DNA of 46,351 nucleotides from Acidobacteriota bacterium. Its GTDB lineage: Bacteria; Acidobacteriota; Terriglobia; Bryobacterales; Bryobacteraceae. The stretch covers positions 1-46,351 of the forward strand of contig JANXSF010000114.1 in assembly GCA_025352795.1 (NCBI GenBank), written 5' to 3'. A program made the position numbers and the translations under genes. The notes under the pieces were generated by a model. It ran no database searches. It was not told the DNA's origin and saw nothing but the letters and a program-made list of their open reading frames with translations. Shown here one piece after another: positions 1 through 8,306 of this stretch. Position 1 is the first letter of the stretch. The number at the start of each line of letters is the position of its first letter.

Positions 1-141
1 CTTCAAATTCAGTTGCAACAGAAATTCGGCGTCTTGTCACCGTATATGGAACAGCGGTTGCAAACCGCTACGCAACCAGAACTAGACCGCTGGGCCACCC
101 ACATTCTTACTGCAACAACCATTGATGAAGTGATGCAGTAA
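1..141 (+). CDS. C-terminal end of a DUF4351 (Rpn/PD-(D/E)XK-associated) protein, partial
   Basis: The window opens inside a reading frame that runs from base 1 to a TAA at 139-141 and gives 46 residues. The tail has the pattern of DUF4351: 'LQQKFG', a run of charged helix, then 'LDRWATHILTA' and 'IDEVM' at the very end. In known proteins this helical domain closes transposase-like Rpn/PD-(D/E)XK nuclease proteins that are common in cyanobacteria and acidobacteria. The catalytic part would lie upstream, outside the window. It converges with the sensor kinase gene, with three bases between the two stops. The call rests only on the tail motif, so the function of the whole protein is not established. 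Confidence 0.6.
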   Translation, partial: LQIQLQQKFGVLSPYMEQRLQTATQPELDRWATHILTATTIDEVMQ

Positions 142-144
142 CTT

Positions 145-1479
145 CTACAACCCCACAAGATGTTGATCCCGAGGTTCACTTTGTTGGACCACTTGCTTGG
201 GCACCACCACGTCAAGCAGCACGCCACTGCCTTCGAATTGGCCAATCGTCAGTTCCCCACCAGCCGTTCGAGCCCTGGCCCGCATACCCGTCATCCCCAA
301 ACCTTTGCGACCCGGTTCCACTTCAACCGGCAAGCCCCGGCCGTTATCGCCAATGGATAGGTGAATGGTATTGTCTTCCGCCATCAATCGAATTTCCACC
401 TTGGTGGCACCCGAGTGACGGGCCACATTGGTCAGCGCTTCCTGCCCAATGCGGAACAAGTGTGTCTCCGTTTCATCGCTCAGACGACCGGCAAAATTGG
501 ACGTGAACACCACCGCAATTCCGGTCCGTTCCATAAAGCCATCGGCCAACCAGCGTAGGCTGGCTTCCAATCCGAAATCATCCAAAATGGTGGGACGCAG
601 CAGTTGGCTCAGTTCCCGCACGTTACGAATGGCATCGTTCACCAAGTGAACGCAATCGTCCAAGCGGACCGGGAAATTTTCCTTGGTGGCGGAATTGAGG
701 GCCATCAAATTAGCCTTTACTGCAGTCAGACATTGGCCAAGTTCATCGTGCAGTTCATGCGAAAAGCGCCGCGCAGTGGTTTCCTGATTTTCCAGCATAT
801 GCCAGGTGACACTACTCAATTCAGTGGACTGGGCCTCCATCTGCCGAAACAGATTCGCGGTAATGCGCACTGTGAAAATGGCAAATGCCGTAGCCAAAAT
901 CAGACAGGTGCCTACTAACAGAAAGGATTGTCGCAGCAATTCCCTGGAACGACTTTGGATCTGGCCTTGGGCCTCTTCAGCGCGAGTTCGCCCGCCGGAA
1001 ATCAGTTCCCGAACAATTTCAATCACTTCATCGTGCCGACCCAGCAAATCAGTTGAAAACAGAGTTTCTGCGTCTTCTTGAGCCAATAATCGACGCGCTT
1101 CGTTGGAAAAGCCCACAGTTGCCTCAAGCAGACGTTTCCAAAGGGGTTCTTCGGCAGTTCCTACCGCCGCGGTCACAATTCGTTCAATGGCGGTATCGGC
1201 ATCATGAAGCTGAGAAAGGACTTGTTCCCTGTTCACGGTATCTGGCTGTTCCTTGCCGAGGTTGTAAAAAACAGCGTTCAGGGTCTCTTGCTCACGATGA
1301 ATTTCGTCTATCAACTTGGAAGAAGCCATTTGCTCGCTTTCCAGGCTGCCTGCACTGGATTGGATAGCGCGCACGCTCCGGATCCCAACAAAGCCCGCAA
1401 GTATAAGAAAAACAATGACTACCCCGAACCCGCCGACCAGGACACGGAGGATATTACGGTCTGTAATCCGCTGAAACAT
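145..1479 (-). CDS. Membrane sensor histidine kinase (NarX/DegS type, HisKA_3)
   Basis: A 444-residue two-component sensor kinase. Residues about 12-37 and 184-206 are hydrophobic and bracket a roughly 145-residue helical periplasmic sensor region with no recognisable ligand pocket. The dimerisation and phosphoacceptor helix carries 'ELHDELGQ' with the presumed phospho-His at residue 244, typical of the HisKA_3 class. It is followed by an HATPase domain with the N-box 'EALTNVARHSGA', the G1 box 'DNGRGL' and the G2 box 'GLGMTGMR'. Kinases of this class normally signal to NarL/FixJ-type regulators. None is adjacent: downstream lies a convergent gene and upstream a divergent peptide gene, so it is an orphan here. 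The signal sensed is unknown. Confidence 0.9.
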   Translation of the reverse strand: MFQRITDRNILRVLVGGFGVVIVFLILAGFVGIRSVRAIQSSAGSLESEQMASSKLIDEIHREQETLNAVFYNLGKEQPDTVNREQVLSQLHDADTAIERIVTAAVGTAEEPLWKRLLEATVGFSNEARRLLAQEDAETLFSTDLLGRHDEVIEIVRELISGGRTRAEEAQGQIQSRSRELLRQSFLLVGTCLILATAFAIFTVRITANLFRQMEAQSTELSSVTWHMLENQETTARRFSHELHDELGQCLTAVKANLMALNSATKENFPVRLDDCVHLVNDAIRNVRELSQLLRPTILDDFGLEASLRWLADGFMERTGIAVVFTSNFAGRLSDETETHLFRIGQEALTNVARHSGATKVEIRLMAEDNTIHLSIGDNGRGLPVEVEPGRKGLGMTGMRARARTAGGELTIGQFEGSGVLLDVVVPKQVVQQSEPRDQHLVGL

Positions 1480-1722
1480 GATGGATAATTTAAGTTTACG
1501 TCGGAAACGATTCCATTGCGATTCCCAGCTTCCACTATAGAGCGGACCAATCCTGGGCTATAGAAATGCCCCCAAACACCCCTTGACCCCCCAGCACCCC
1601 CCCTGCGATTGGGTGGAAGATTAGCGGATTGGGGCTAGTGAAATGAAACTGAAACAGGTCCATAGTAGTATTCGTGAGGCCGATGAAAGTCGAATAAGCC
1701 TCCAATTTTTAGGAGACACACT

Positions 1723-1857
1723 ATGAAAAAGCTGCTTGTTACCGCTCTCATCGCCGCCTTCGCGGTTCCGATGATGTTCGCCGCCCCCGTCAAGTCTGAC
1801 GACACGCCTAAGGAAGGCAAGAAGAAGAAGAAGAAGAAGGACGCAGACAAGAAATAA
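1723..1857 (+). CDS. Small secreted Lys-rich peptide (44 aa)
   Basis: A 44-residue ORF. A perfect Shine-Dalgarno AGGAG sits 7 nt before the ATG at 1723. Residues 1-21 form a clear Sec signal peptide (MKK, then a hydrophobic core ending in FAA). The predicted mature part is only about 23 residues and extremely basic: a run of seven lysines after 'EG', then 'DADKK'. A hairpin plus T-tract follows the stop. RBS, signal peptide and terminator together argue for a real gene even though it is tiny. It may be a periplasmic or extracellular cationic peptide, but no function can be assigned. It is divergent from the sensor kinase gene and could share its control region. Confidence 0.65.
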   Translation: MKKLLVTALIAAFAVPMMFAAPVKSDDTPKEGKKKKKKKDADKK

Positions 1858-1884
1858 TTTTTTCTTCGTCAACGTTTTTTGGTT

Positions 1885-1936
1885 GAAGGGCGAATGCATA
1901 GCTTCACGGCTTTGTTTTTCGCCCTTCTTCTTTTTA
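1885..1936 (+). terminator. Rho-independent terminator after the Lys-rich peptide gene
   Basis: A 10-bp perfect inverted repeat (GAAGGGCGAA at 1885-1894, TTCGCCCTTC at 1918-1927) with a 23-nt loop is followed by a T-rich tract. It lies 28 nt after the stop of the Lys-rich peptide ORF. The loop is longer than in a classical terminator, which lowers certainty somewhat. Confidence 0.6.
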
Positions 1937-2068
1937 AATCTAACACTGCCACTACATGTAAAAATGCTCCTCGAAAATGCTGTCTCCAATTCCCCTGTGT
2001 AAATTCAGAAATCTTGCACTCAACTGGCGTTTGACGCGCGTGCCATACGGCGCTACGCTAGAAGTGTA

Positions 2069-2641
2069 ATGTCCCCTATCGCGCGATTTACTCCATCCCG
2101 GCAGTATTCTCGCGGCGGCCTCGTGGCGCTGGTCCTGGCGGTTGCCTGCGCAGTCCTCGCCTGGCAATGGCCAGTCACTGCGGTTGCGGCACTCCTATTC
2201 TTCTTCAGCGCATCAGTCTTGCTGTTTCTTGCATTCCGCCCCGTGATTGAAATTCATTCCACCCATCTGCAAGTCGGATCCAAAATTGTTCCCTGGAATT
2301 CCATTCTGCGTGTAGATCGTACCGGCTGGATCACACCATTGGGCGTCTTCCTGGAACTGGACACCAAAAGCCGCATATTCATCCTCTACCCAGGCGATTT
2401 AGACAGCTCTAAACAACTACTGCGGATGATCCGTAAATATTCCAAACACGCGCTGCTCGATGGCCTTCCCCATCGTCAAGTTTGGGGCGATTTTGTTCCA
2501 CCTGTGGAAGCCGCTCGTCCATTGACTTCACCCAAATATCAACTACTGCGTTCCGAAGACGAAGCGGAAGTAGAGCGCATGTTTCAACAACTGAAAAGTG
2601 CAGGCCGCATTGATTCGCAATCAGGTTCGGATGACAAATAG
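2069..2641 (+). CDS. Two-helix membrane protein with a PH-like cytoplasmic domain
   Basis: A 190-residue protein. Residues about 16-33 and 36-56 are two transmembrane helices separated by a short turn. The following segment (from about 60 to 120: 'IEIHSTHLQVG', 'VPWNSILRV', then strands and a helix) has the look of a bacterial PH/YdbS-type domain: membrane hairpin, then a small beta barrel ending in a helix. The last 60 residues are polar. Its stop is followed two bases later by the TTG start of the DUF218 gene, so the two are in one transcript. No clear Shine-Dalgarno is seen before the ATG. Biological role unknown. Confidence 0.7.
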   Translation: MSPIARFTPSRQYSRGGLVALVLAVACAVLAWQWPVTAVAALLFFFSASVLLFLAFRPVIEIHSTHLQVGSKIVPWNSILRVDRTGWITPLGVFLELDTKSRIFILYPGDLDSSKQLLRMIRKYSKHALLDGLPHRQVWGDFVPPVEAARPLTSPKYQLLRSEDEAEVERMFQQLKSAGRIDSQSGSDDK

Positions 2642-2643
2642 TT

Positions 2644-3231
2644 TTGCGTAGATTCCGCACCATCCTCCTTTTATTCATCCTGTTCATCACCGCCTGGTAT
2701 TTTCACACTGCTTGGCTGGGCTGGTTGGGTCATGCTTTGATTCAGGAAGATCCACTATATAAGGCTGATGTGATTGCGGTGCTGGCGGGCGATACCGCAG
2801 GCGAACGCATCACCCATGCGGTGGAACTGGCGCAGCAACAATGGGCACCGCGCATTCTGGTTTCCAGCGCCGGTCCTAACTTCGATACTTCGGAAGGCGA
2901 ACTAGCCATTCAATACGCCGTTCGGCGATGGTCATCCCGTGACCTGTTTGAGTTGATCACTCATGAAGCTGATTCCACCAGAGAGGAAGCAGTAATCCTG
3001 GCTGCGGAATGTCGGCGACGCGGAGTGAAAAAGTTATTGCTGGTAACTAGTGATTATCACACCAGGCGCGCTGGAAATATTTTCCGTGGTGTCGCTCCAG
3101 ATATTCAGGTCCGCACGTCAGGCAGCAAAACGAAAAGCTTCAATCCCGATACCTGGTGGACAGTGCGACCATCCCGTAAAGTGTGGTTGATGGAAGCCAT
3201 GAAGACTGTGGCCAATTGGCTGCGAATGTGA
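2644..3231 (+). CDS. DUF218 (YdcF/ElyC/SanA-like) membrane-anchored protein
   Basis: A 195-residue protein starting at a TTG two bases after the previous stop. Residues 5-28 form an N-terminal membrane anchor. The rest matches the DUF218 fold: 'DVIAVLAGD' (first strand and loop), 'ILVSSAG', 'STREEAV', and the hallmark 'VTSDYHTRRA' with the conserved His near residue 139. Relatives such as ElyC and SanA act on envelope polysaccharide or lipid-carrier metabolism, and YdcF binds S-adenosylmethionine, but the reaction is generally unproven. It sits between a membrane protein and an ABC exporter, with 4 bases to the latter, which fits an envelope-related operon. Confidence 0.8.
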   Translation: MRRFRTILLLFILFITAWYFHTAWLGWLGHALIQEDPLYKADVIAVLAGDTAGERITHAVELAQQQWAPRILVSSAGPNFDTSEGELAIQYAVRRWSSRDLFELITHEADSTREEAVILAAECRRRGVKKLLLVTSDYHTRRAGNIFRGVAPDIQVRTSGSKTKSFNPDTWWTVRPSRKVWLMEAMKTVANWLRM

Positions 3232-3235
3232 CGGC

Positions 3236-4975
3236 ATGAAAGAGTCTATCCGAACCTTACTGCCCTATCTGAAACGGCACCAGTCGCAACTGGCGCTGGG
3301 CATGGGTGCGCTGGTGATGAAAGACCTGTTGGCGGTGCTTTCCCCGCTAATCATGAAGAAGGGTGTGGATGCACTCACCACCCACTTTGAGCTGCGCGAC
3401 CTGTTCCTTTTCGCTTTCCTGTTGATTGCACTTTCCGCTGTTAAAGGGCTGTTTCAATATTGGATGCGGGTGGTGCTGATCGGCGTTTCCCGCGACTTGG
3501 AATTCGATCTGCGCAACGACCTGTTTGCCCACTTGGTAGATCTTTCTTCTAACTTTTATCAACGATTCCGCACCGGCGATATTATGACCCGCGCCACCAG
3601 CGATCTGAACGCCGTGCGCATGATGGCAGGCCCCGGCATTATGTATTGGTGTGAGACAACGTTGCTTTTCATACTGGCCGTGGGCGTGATGGCTTCTACA
3701 GATTGGCAGCTTACGTTACTTGCCTTATCCCCTGCGCCATTTATTGTGATGGTGGTGATCCTATTTGGTAGGCGCATTCATGTGCGGCACGATGCGGTGC
3801 AAAAGCAGTTTTCCGAAATTTCCAGCCGGGTGCAGGAAAATTTATCAGGCGTCAGAGTGGTTCGTGCTTACGCCCAGGAAGATCATGAAATGCAGATCTT
3901 TGAACGGCTCAATCGAAACTATATTCGCGAAAGTCTGCGTCTGGCTCGCCTGTCAGGCGCTTTCTCGCCACTGCTGCAAGCGTTGATTGGAACTACTTTT
4001 TTAATGGTGTTGTGGGGCGGCGGCAGAAGGCTGCTTGCCGGGCAACTCACCATCGGCAGCTTTGTGATGTTTCACACGTATATGGGCATGTTGATTTGGC
4101 CGATGATCGCCATGGGCTGGGTGGTGAATCTGATTGAACGCGGCAACGCTTCATTGGCTCGTATCAAGGAAATGCTGAATGAAAAGCCGTCCATTGCATC
4201 TCCTGAGAATCCCACAATCGTTGCCCATCCTTGCGGGGCGATTGAACTGGATAACGTCACGGTGAAGTTTGATGGGCGTGCGGCATTAGACCGCGTAAGT
4301 CTGAAGATTGAAGCTGGACAGACAGTGGCTATTGTGGGTCGCACAGGTTGCGGTAAGACCACGCTGATCCGATTGCTGGCCCGTTTGATTGATGCTGATG
4401 GCGGCGTGGTGCGAATGGATAGCGTGGACGTGCGGCAATGGGACCTCAGCCTGTTGCGCGCGCAGATTGCCGTGGTGCCGCAGGAGACGTTTTTATTCGG
4501 CATGACATTGGCGGAAAATATTGCGTTGGGCGTTCCTCATGCCACTCGTGAACAAGTGCAATGGGCGGCAAACGTAGCGGGGCTGGATACTGATTTGAAA
4601 GCGTTTCCCAATGGTCTGGAAACTATTGTTGGGGAACGCGGCATTACCCTTTCAGGCGGACAGAAACAGCGCACGGCCATTGCCCGGGCAGTGCTGCGAA
4701 ATCCCAAGTTGCTGATCCTGGATGACGCACTTTCCAGTGTGGATACGGTTACCGAAGAAAAGATTCTGACGGCATTGACCAAGGTGATGGAAGGGCGGAC
4801 AAATATACTGATTTCGCATCGCGTTTCCACAGTGCGGCATGCGGATCGAATCTTCGTTTTGGAAGCAGGTTCCGTCGCCGAGCAAGGCACGCACGACCAG
4901 TTGTTAGCGGCTAAAGGTTATTACGCCGACTTACATCAAAAGCAGATGTTGGAACAGGAACTGGAAGCGATTTGA
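3236..4975 (+). CDS. ABC exporter half-transporter (MsbA/MdlB-type, fused TMD-NBD)
   Basis: A 579-residue half-transporter. Residues about 1-310 form the six-helix ABC exporter membrane domain. The nucleotide-binding domain follows, with Walker A 'GRTGCGKTT' (about 368-376), the Q-loop in 'VVPQETFLFG', the signature 'LSGGQKQR', Walker B 'LLILDDALSSVD' and the switch His in 'LISHRVSTV', so all catalytic elements are intact. Length and architecture are those of homodimeric or heterodimeric exporters of lipids, drugs or peptides. It is the last gene of the operon starting at 2069. No partner half-transporter is nearby, so a homodimer is likely. Substrate unknown. Confidence 0.93.
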   Translation: MKESIRTLLPYLKRHQSQLALGMGALVMKDLLAVLSPLIMKKGVDALTTHFELRDLFLFAFLLIALSAVKGLFQYWMRVVLIGVSRDLEFDLRNDLFAHLVDLSSNFYQRFRTGDIMTRATSDLNAVRMMAGPGIMYWCETTLLFILAVGVMASTDWQLTLLALSPAPFIVMVVILFGRRIHVRHDAVQKQFSEISSRVQENLSGVRVVRAYAQEDHEMQIFERLNRNYIRESLRLARLSGAFSPLLQALIGTTFLMVLWGGGRRLLAGQLTIGSFVMFHTYMGMLIWPMIAMGWVVNLIERGNASLARIKEMLNEKPSIASPENPTIVAHPCGAIELDNVTVKFDGRAALDRVSLKIEAGQTVAIVGRTGCGKTTLIRLLARLIDADGGVVRMDSVDVRQWDLSLLRAQIAVVPQETFLFGMTLAENIALGVPHATREQVQWAANVAGLDTDLKAFPNGLETIVGERGITLSGGQKQRTAIARAVLRNPKLLILDDALSSVDTVTEEKILTALTKVMEGRTNILISHRVSTVRHADRIFVLEAGSVAEQGTHDQLLAAKGYYADLHQKQMLEQELEAI

Positions 4976-4981
4976 AGCAAG

Positions 4982-5158
4982 ATGCAAGCTATTGATGCCC
5001 GTTTGGCGAAGGCAGTCGAGGACATCCGCATGGGGCGAACATATGGCCTATTTTCATCAGCGGACGAGATGATTCTTTCGATGTAGGCCGAACTAAAGAA
5101 GGGCGCTCAGAAAAAATCTACGCGTAAGCTGCTAACGTCCAAGGTTTGGTCCATCTAA
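4982..5158 (+). pseudogene. Remnant of a small antitoxin-like gene with an in-frame stop
   Basis: An ATG at 4982, six bases after the ABC exporter stop, opens a 34-residue frame ending at TAG 5084-5086. The same frame continues without interruption to TAA at 5156-5158. The two halves read as one short protein: 'LAKAVEDIRMGRTYGLFSSA' then 'DEMILSM', stop, 'AELKKGAQKK'. The pattern of a charged helix, 'GRxxGxFSSADEMI' and a basic tail resembles small antitoxin proteins of type II toxin-antitoxin pairs. One base change (AAG to TAG) explains the stop. No toxin gene follows. Alternatively the 34-residue form is still made. Confidence 0.45.
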
Positions 5159-5208
5159 AGTTTAAAACAGATAAACTACAAGCTAATCGTTATGCAAGGA
5201 TTCTGCCA

Positions 5209-6312
5209 ATGAACTGGAGCGCCACTGATTTGCGAAAACTCATCCTCCTCACTGCAGCATTGATGGCAGTAGAAGCTGCCACCCCCACCTATCCCGGCGC
5301 CAAATGGGAGTCTGTTCAGACGCCCGAATCCGTCGGCTTCTCCTCTGCCCGTCTCAATGTCCTTCGGGCATGGCTAAAAGTGAATTCAACAACTGCCATG
5401 CATGTATCTGTAGGTGGCAGAACCGTTTTCGAATATGGAGACTTGTCCAAAAGCACCAAGGTCGCCTCAGTCAGAAAAAGTATCCTGGCGCCGATGTTTG
5501 GCAGGTACGTTGCGGAAGGCAAAGTTGACCTTAATGAGACAGTCGTAGAACTGGGTCTAAATGACGTGCAGCCTTTTCTTGATATTGAGAAAGAAGCTAC
5601 CCTGATGCACTTACTAACTGCCCGATCCGGTATCTATCACGACTCCAGCAACCAGGATCTTATGGCGCTGTCCCCGCGCAGAGGCACGCAGGAACCGGGC
5701 ACTTACTTTCAGTATCAAAATTGGGATTTCGATGCGGCAGGTACGGCGTTTGAAAAGCTGTCCGCCAAGAATATTTTCGATGCCGTAGGGTCTGATTTGG
5801 CGGTGCCAATCGGCATGCAGGATTACGACCGCAAACTGCAGCGAAGGAACAGCGCATTGCCCGCCTCCGTCCATTCCGAATATGCCATGTATCTTTCTAC
5901 TCGTGACTTGGCCCGCATTGGTTTGCTCATGCTGCGCAAAGGTGAGTGGGGCGGAAAGCAGATTATTCCCAAGGGTTGGACAACACGCATCACAACACTA
6001 ATTACACCGCAAAACGAAATTCATCCAAGAACAATCAGCAGCACCACCGGACCAGGTCGTTGGGGTTACGGCATGCTTTGGTGGGTTTGGGATGGCGGTG
6101 GAATGCCCGGAAATATAACTACCGGTCCCTACGCGGGCGCCTACATGGCTATGGGTGCGGGTGGGCAATTTATCACGGTTCTTCCAGCCTTGGATGTCGT
6201 GGTCACCCATAAGGTGCACAACATGGATGACGGTGATCGAAGGTCCATGTCTTTAGAAGAATTCAGCGCGATTCTGGAAATGATCCTTTCAGCAAATTGC
6301 TCCAAGTGCTAG
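5209..6312 (+). CDS. Secreted serine hydrolase, class C beta-lactamase/penicillin-binding fold
   Basis: A 367-residue hydrolase. The start at 5209 is preferred over the upstream ATG at 5146 because it places a signal peptide (residues about 9-24, ending near 'VEAA') at the N-terminus. The catalytic tetrad S-x-x-K appears as 'SVRKS' and the second motif Y-x-N as 'YQN' in 'FQYQNWDF'. The fold occupies most of the length. Such proteins include esterases, D-aminopeptidases and carboxypeptidases as well as lactamases, and the usual function in environmental bacteria is esterase or peptidase rather than antibiotic resistance. The region between 5146 and 5208 overlaps the upstream antitoxin remnant. 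Substrate unknown. Confidence 0.85.
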   Translation: MNWSATDLRKLILLTAALMAVEAATPTYPGAKWESVQTPESVGFSSARLNVLRAWLKVNSTTAMHVSVGGRTVFEYGDLSKSTKVASVRKSILAPMFGRYVAEGKVDLNETVVELGLNDVQPFLDIEKEATLMHLLTARSGIYHDSSNQDLMALSPRRGTQEPGTYFQYQNWDFDAAGTAFEKLSAKNIFDAVGSDLAVPIGMQDYDRKLQRRNSALPASVHSEYAMYLSTRDLARIGLLMLRKGEWGGKQIIPKGWTTRITTLITPQNEIHPRTISSTTGPGRWGYGMLWWVWDGGGMPGNITTGPYAGAYMAMGAGGQFITVLPALDVVVTHKVHNMDDGDRRSMSLEEFSAILEMILSANCSKC

Positions 6313-6332
6313 GCTTCACTGTTTGTCGAAAC

Positions 6333-7010
6333 CTAACGGGCAACCACTCTTACGCGTCTGGCGGAGCCTTCTTGCTTATACTGAGTTTTGAATTGTATCA
6401 TCAGGTGGTGTAATTCCTGGGTGCCTTCTGCTTTGAATTCGCCGGCGTTGGGATCAAAGAAATAGTAATCCTGCCAGCGTATACCGCCTGTGACATAACC
6501 AGCAGTGGCGTGCCCTAGTTTGTTGGAAAAGAAAATATAGCAGCCCCCGGTGGAGCATCCATCCCAGTACGAGGTAAAGCCAGCGCTGTTGGTGTCTTCC
6601 ACCGCTCTTAATTTGTTCGCAATCAACACTTCTTCAATGGCCTCATCTACATTGGATCCAATGATCGAAAGGCTCTGATGGATGGCAATCGTGAAATTCC
6701 TTCCATCGAAATTGGGTATGTTATTTTCAAGAATGCGGCTGACCGAATTAGCGGCTCGCACTTTAGCCAGGTCTGACTTATTGCGCGTTTGTTGCTGGTC
6801 AAATCGAGTTTGGACAGCAGCGATTTTTCCAGGCACCTTGGCTTTCTGGAAGTACATATTCCGATCAGCTTCTGTAATGGAAGGAACAAACTGGTAATCC
6901 TTCTGAGCTCTGAGCATCATTTTTGCCCATCGGGCGCAAAGAGCCGAACAAACTCCTCCCGACCCTCCACCTGCAAAATGCGATTGAGTGAATGTCCAAG
7001 TTTTTTCCAT
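6333..7010 (-). CDS. YopT-type cysteine protease (peptidase family C58-like)
   Basis: A 225-residue protein with the three C58 landmarks in order: the nucleophile region 'GGVCSALCARW' with Cys21, 'LGHATAGYV' with His167, and 'YFFDPNAGEF' with Asp186. This is the Cys-His-Asp triad arrangement of YopT/AvrPphB-type proteases, with a similar His-to-Asp distance. Between the first two lies a helical stretch of about 140 residues. No signal peptide is visible, as is usual for family members delivered by specialised secretion. It is a single-gene unit convergent with the hydrolase. Family members cleave small GTPases or act as toxins; the target here is unknown. The triad was assigned by pattern, not by alignment. 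Confidence 0.65.
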   Translation of the reverse strand: MEKTWTFTQSHFAGGGSGGVCSALCARWAKMMLRAQKDYQFVPSITEADRNMYFQKAKVPGKIAAVQTRFDQQQTRNKSDLAKVRAANSVSRILENNIPNFDGRNFTIAIHQSLSIIGSNVDEAIEEVLIANKLRAVEDTNSAGFTSYWDGCSTGGCYIFFSNKLGHATAGYVTGGIRWQDYYFFDPNAGEFKAEGTQELHHLMIQFKTQYKQEGSARRVRVVAR

Positions 7011-7119
7011 AATTTCACAGAAATATTATCACGAAAAGGTTGGCGATGCGATTGGCTCAAACACCGCGCCGCGCGTGTGGGCCACGCGCCGCTGATGCCA
7101 TGGCTTACACTCAAACTAC

Positions 7120-8055
7120 ATGCTCAACGGGGGCTATGCCTACACCACAATCATCAGCAGCAAATACCATGGACAAGCTCTGCTCTCCCACTTGGCAAGC
7201 CTTTACCCCCACTCAACCTCACAAGCCTGGCAACAAAAACTGAACAACGGCGAAGTCACCCTCAACGGTGTCACCGCCAACGGAAGCGAATCGGTCACTG
7301 TAGGTCAAACCCTTGTCTGGAACCGTCCACCCTGGATGGAACCAGACGCCCCCCAGCACTTCGAAGTCCTGTTTGAAGATCCCCATCTGTTGGCCGTCAA
7401 CAAACCCAGCGGCTTGCCCACCCTACCCGGCGGCGGCTTCATGGAAAACACTCTCCTGCGCCTGGTGCAAAAGCAAACCCCCAACGCAAACCCTGTTCAC
7501 CGGTTGGGCCGAGCCACCACCGGCATCGTCCTCTTCGCCAAAACAGCGCAGGCGGCCGCTCATCTATTCGCAAACTGGAACACACCCAAAATTCAAAAAA
7601 TCTACCGGGCGCTGGCTCAAAACATTGCCCAGAACGACGCCTACGAAATACTCACGCCCATCGGCCTGGTACCGCACCCGCTGATCGGTTCCGTGTGGGC
7701 CGCGAGCCCAAGTGGCAAACCGTCAAAGTCATTGGCAAAGGTGATCTCACGCGGCGTTGATCCCACTAGCACCGGCACCACGATATTTGACATCAGCCTA
7801 CATTCGGGCCGCCCGCATCAAATCAGAATCCATCTGGCATCCATCGGCCATCCCCTGGTCGGCGATCCACTGTACGGCTTAACCGGCCTCCCTCTTGAAA
7901 ATCTCCCAGGCCTGTCTCTGCAAACTCGTCCCGGCCTACCGGGCGATGGAGGATATTTCCTGCACGCCCAATATCTGAAATTCGACCACCCCATCACCGG
8001 AGAACAAATCAATCTTGAGGCAGATGTGCCGTCCGAATTCTCATTGCGAGAATGA
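7120..8055 (+). CDS. RluA-family RNA pseudouridine synthase (RLG variant)
   Basis: A 311-residue enzyme with an N-terminal S4-like RNA-binding segment ('QALLSHLASLYP', 'NNGEVTLNG'), then the synthase core: 'LLAVNKPSGLPTLPGG', 'HRLGRATTGIVLFAKT', and 'HSGRPHQIRIHLASIGHPLVGDPLYG'. These are the RluA/RluD hallmarks for isomerising uridine to pseudouridine in rRNA or tRNA. The catalytic motif reads R-L-G-R where most family members have R-L-D-R, so the usual catalytic Asp is absent at that place. From memory an RLGR subgroup exists in plants and cyanobacteria, so this may be a subfamily trait rather than decay. The start is fixed by a stop codon 27 bases upstream. Confidence 0.85.
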   Translation: MLNGGYAYTTIISSKYHGQALLSHLASLYPHSTSQAWQQKLNNGEVTLNGVTANGSESVTVGQTLVWNRPPWMEPDAPQHFEVLFEDPHLLAVNKPSGLPTLPGGGFMENTLLRLVQKQTPNANPVHRLGRATTGIVLFAKTAQAAAHLFANWNTPKIQKIYRALAQNIAQNDAYEILTPIGLVPHPLIGSVWAASPSGKPSKSLAKVISRGVDPTSTGTTIFDISLHSGRPHQIRIHLASIGHPLVGDPLYGLTGLPLENLPGLSLQTRPGLPGDGGYFLHAQYLKFDHPITGEQINLEADVPSEFSLRE

Positions 8056-8137
8056 GTCCAGGAGAGATTGCATGCGGCAGCGAGAGTTAATTCTGTTCAG
8101 TGAATTACTTTGAAGCCCGTGAAGATAGCCGGAAAAA

Positions 8138-8164
8138 ATTATGGCGGTGAGGGTGGGATTCGAA
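8138..8164. repeat. Copy of the tRNA-Ser 3' end (probable att site)
   Basis: Twenty-seven bases identical to 19120-19146, in the same orientation. They correspond to the T-loop, the 3' acceptor strand, the discriminator and the CCA of the tRNA-Ser gene, plus 4 flanking bases. The match starts 4 bases beyond the CCA and stops sharply inside the T-loop, leaving no tRNA 5' part at 8165 onward. A tRNA 3'-end fragment lying downstream of an intact tRNA is the classical signature of a site-specific integration, here spanning 8.1-19.2 kb. Confidence 0.7.
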
Positions 8165-8306
8165 GGCGTGGGCCAAGAATGGGCTCTGTAAGTTCGAGAT
8201 TCTAGGTTGCCGTAGAGGCCGAGATTGCCATTGTTACCAGGATCGCTTGGCCCATATTGCCCCACGGGTGAGATGCTGCAGTGAATTTGAGCGGGGAGGC
8301 TCATAT

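Noticed and set aside
1635-1989. Minus-strand frames opposite the Lys-rich peptide gene
   Set aside because: Poly-Phe/Leu sequences that arise from the complement of the Lys codons.
8041-8304. An 87-codon minus-strand frame
   Set aside because: It runs across the tRNA-derived repeat, so it is a chance frame spanning an insertion boundary.
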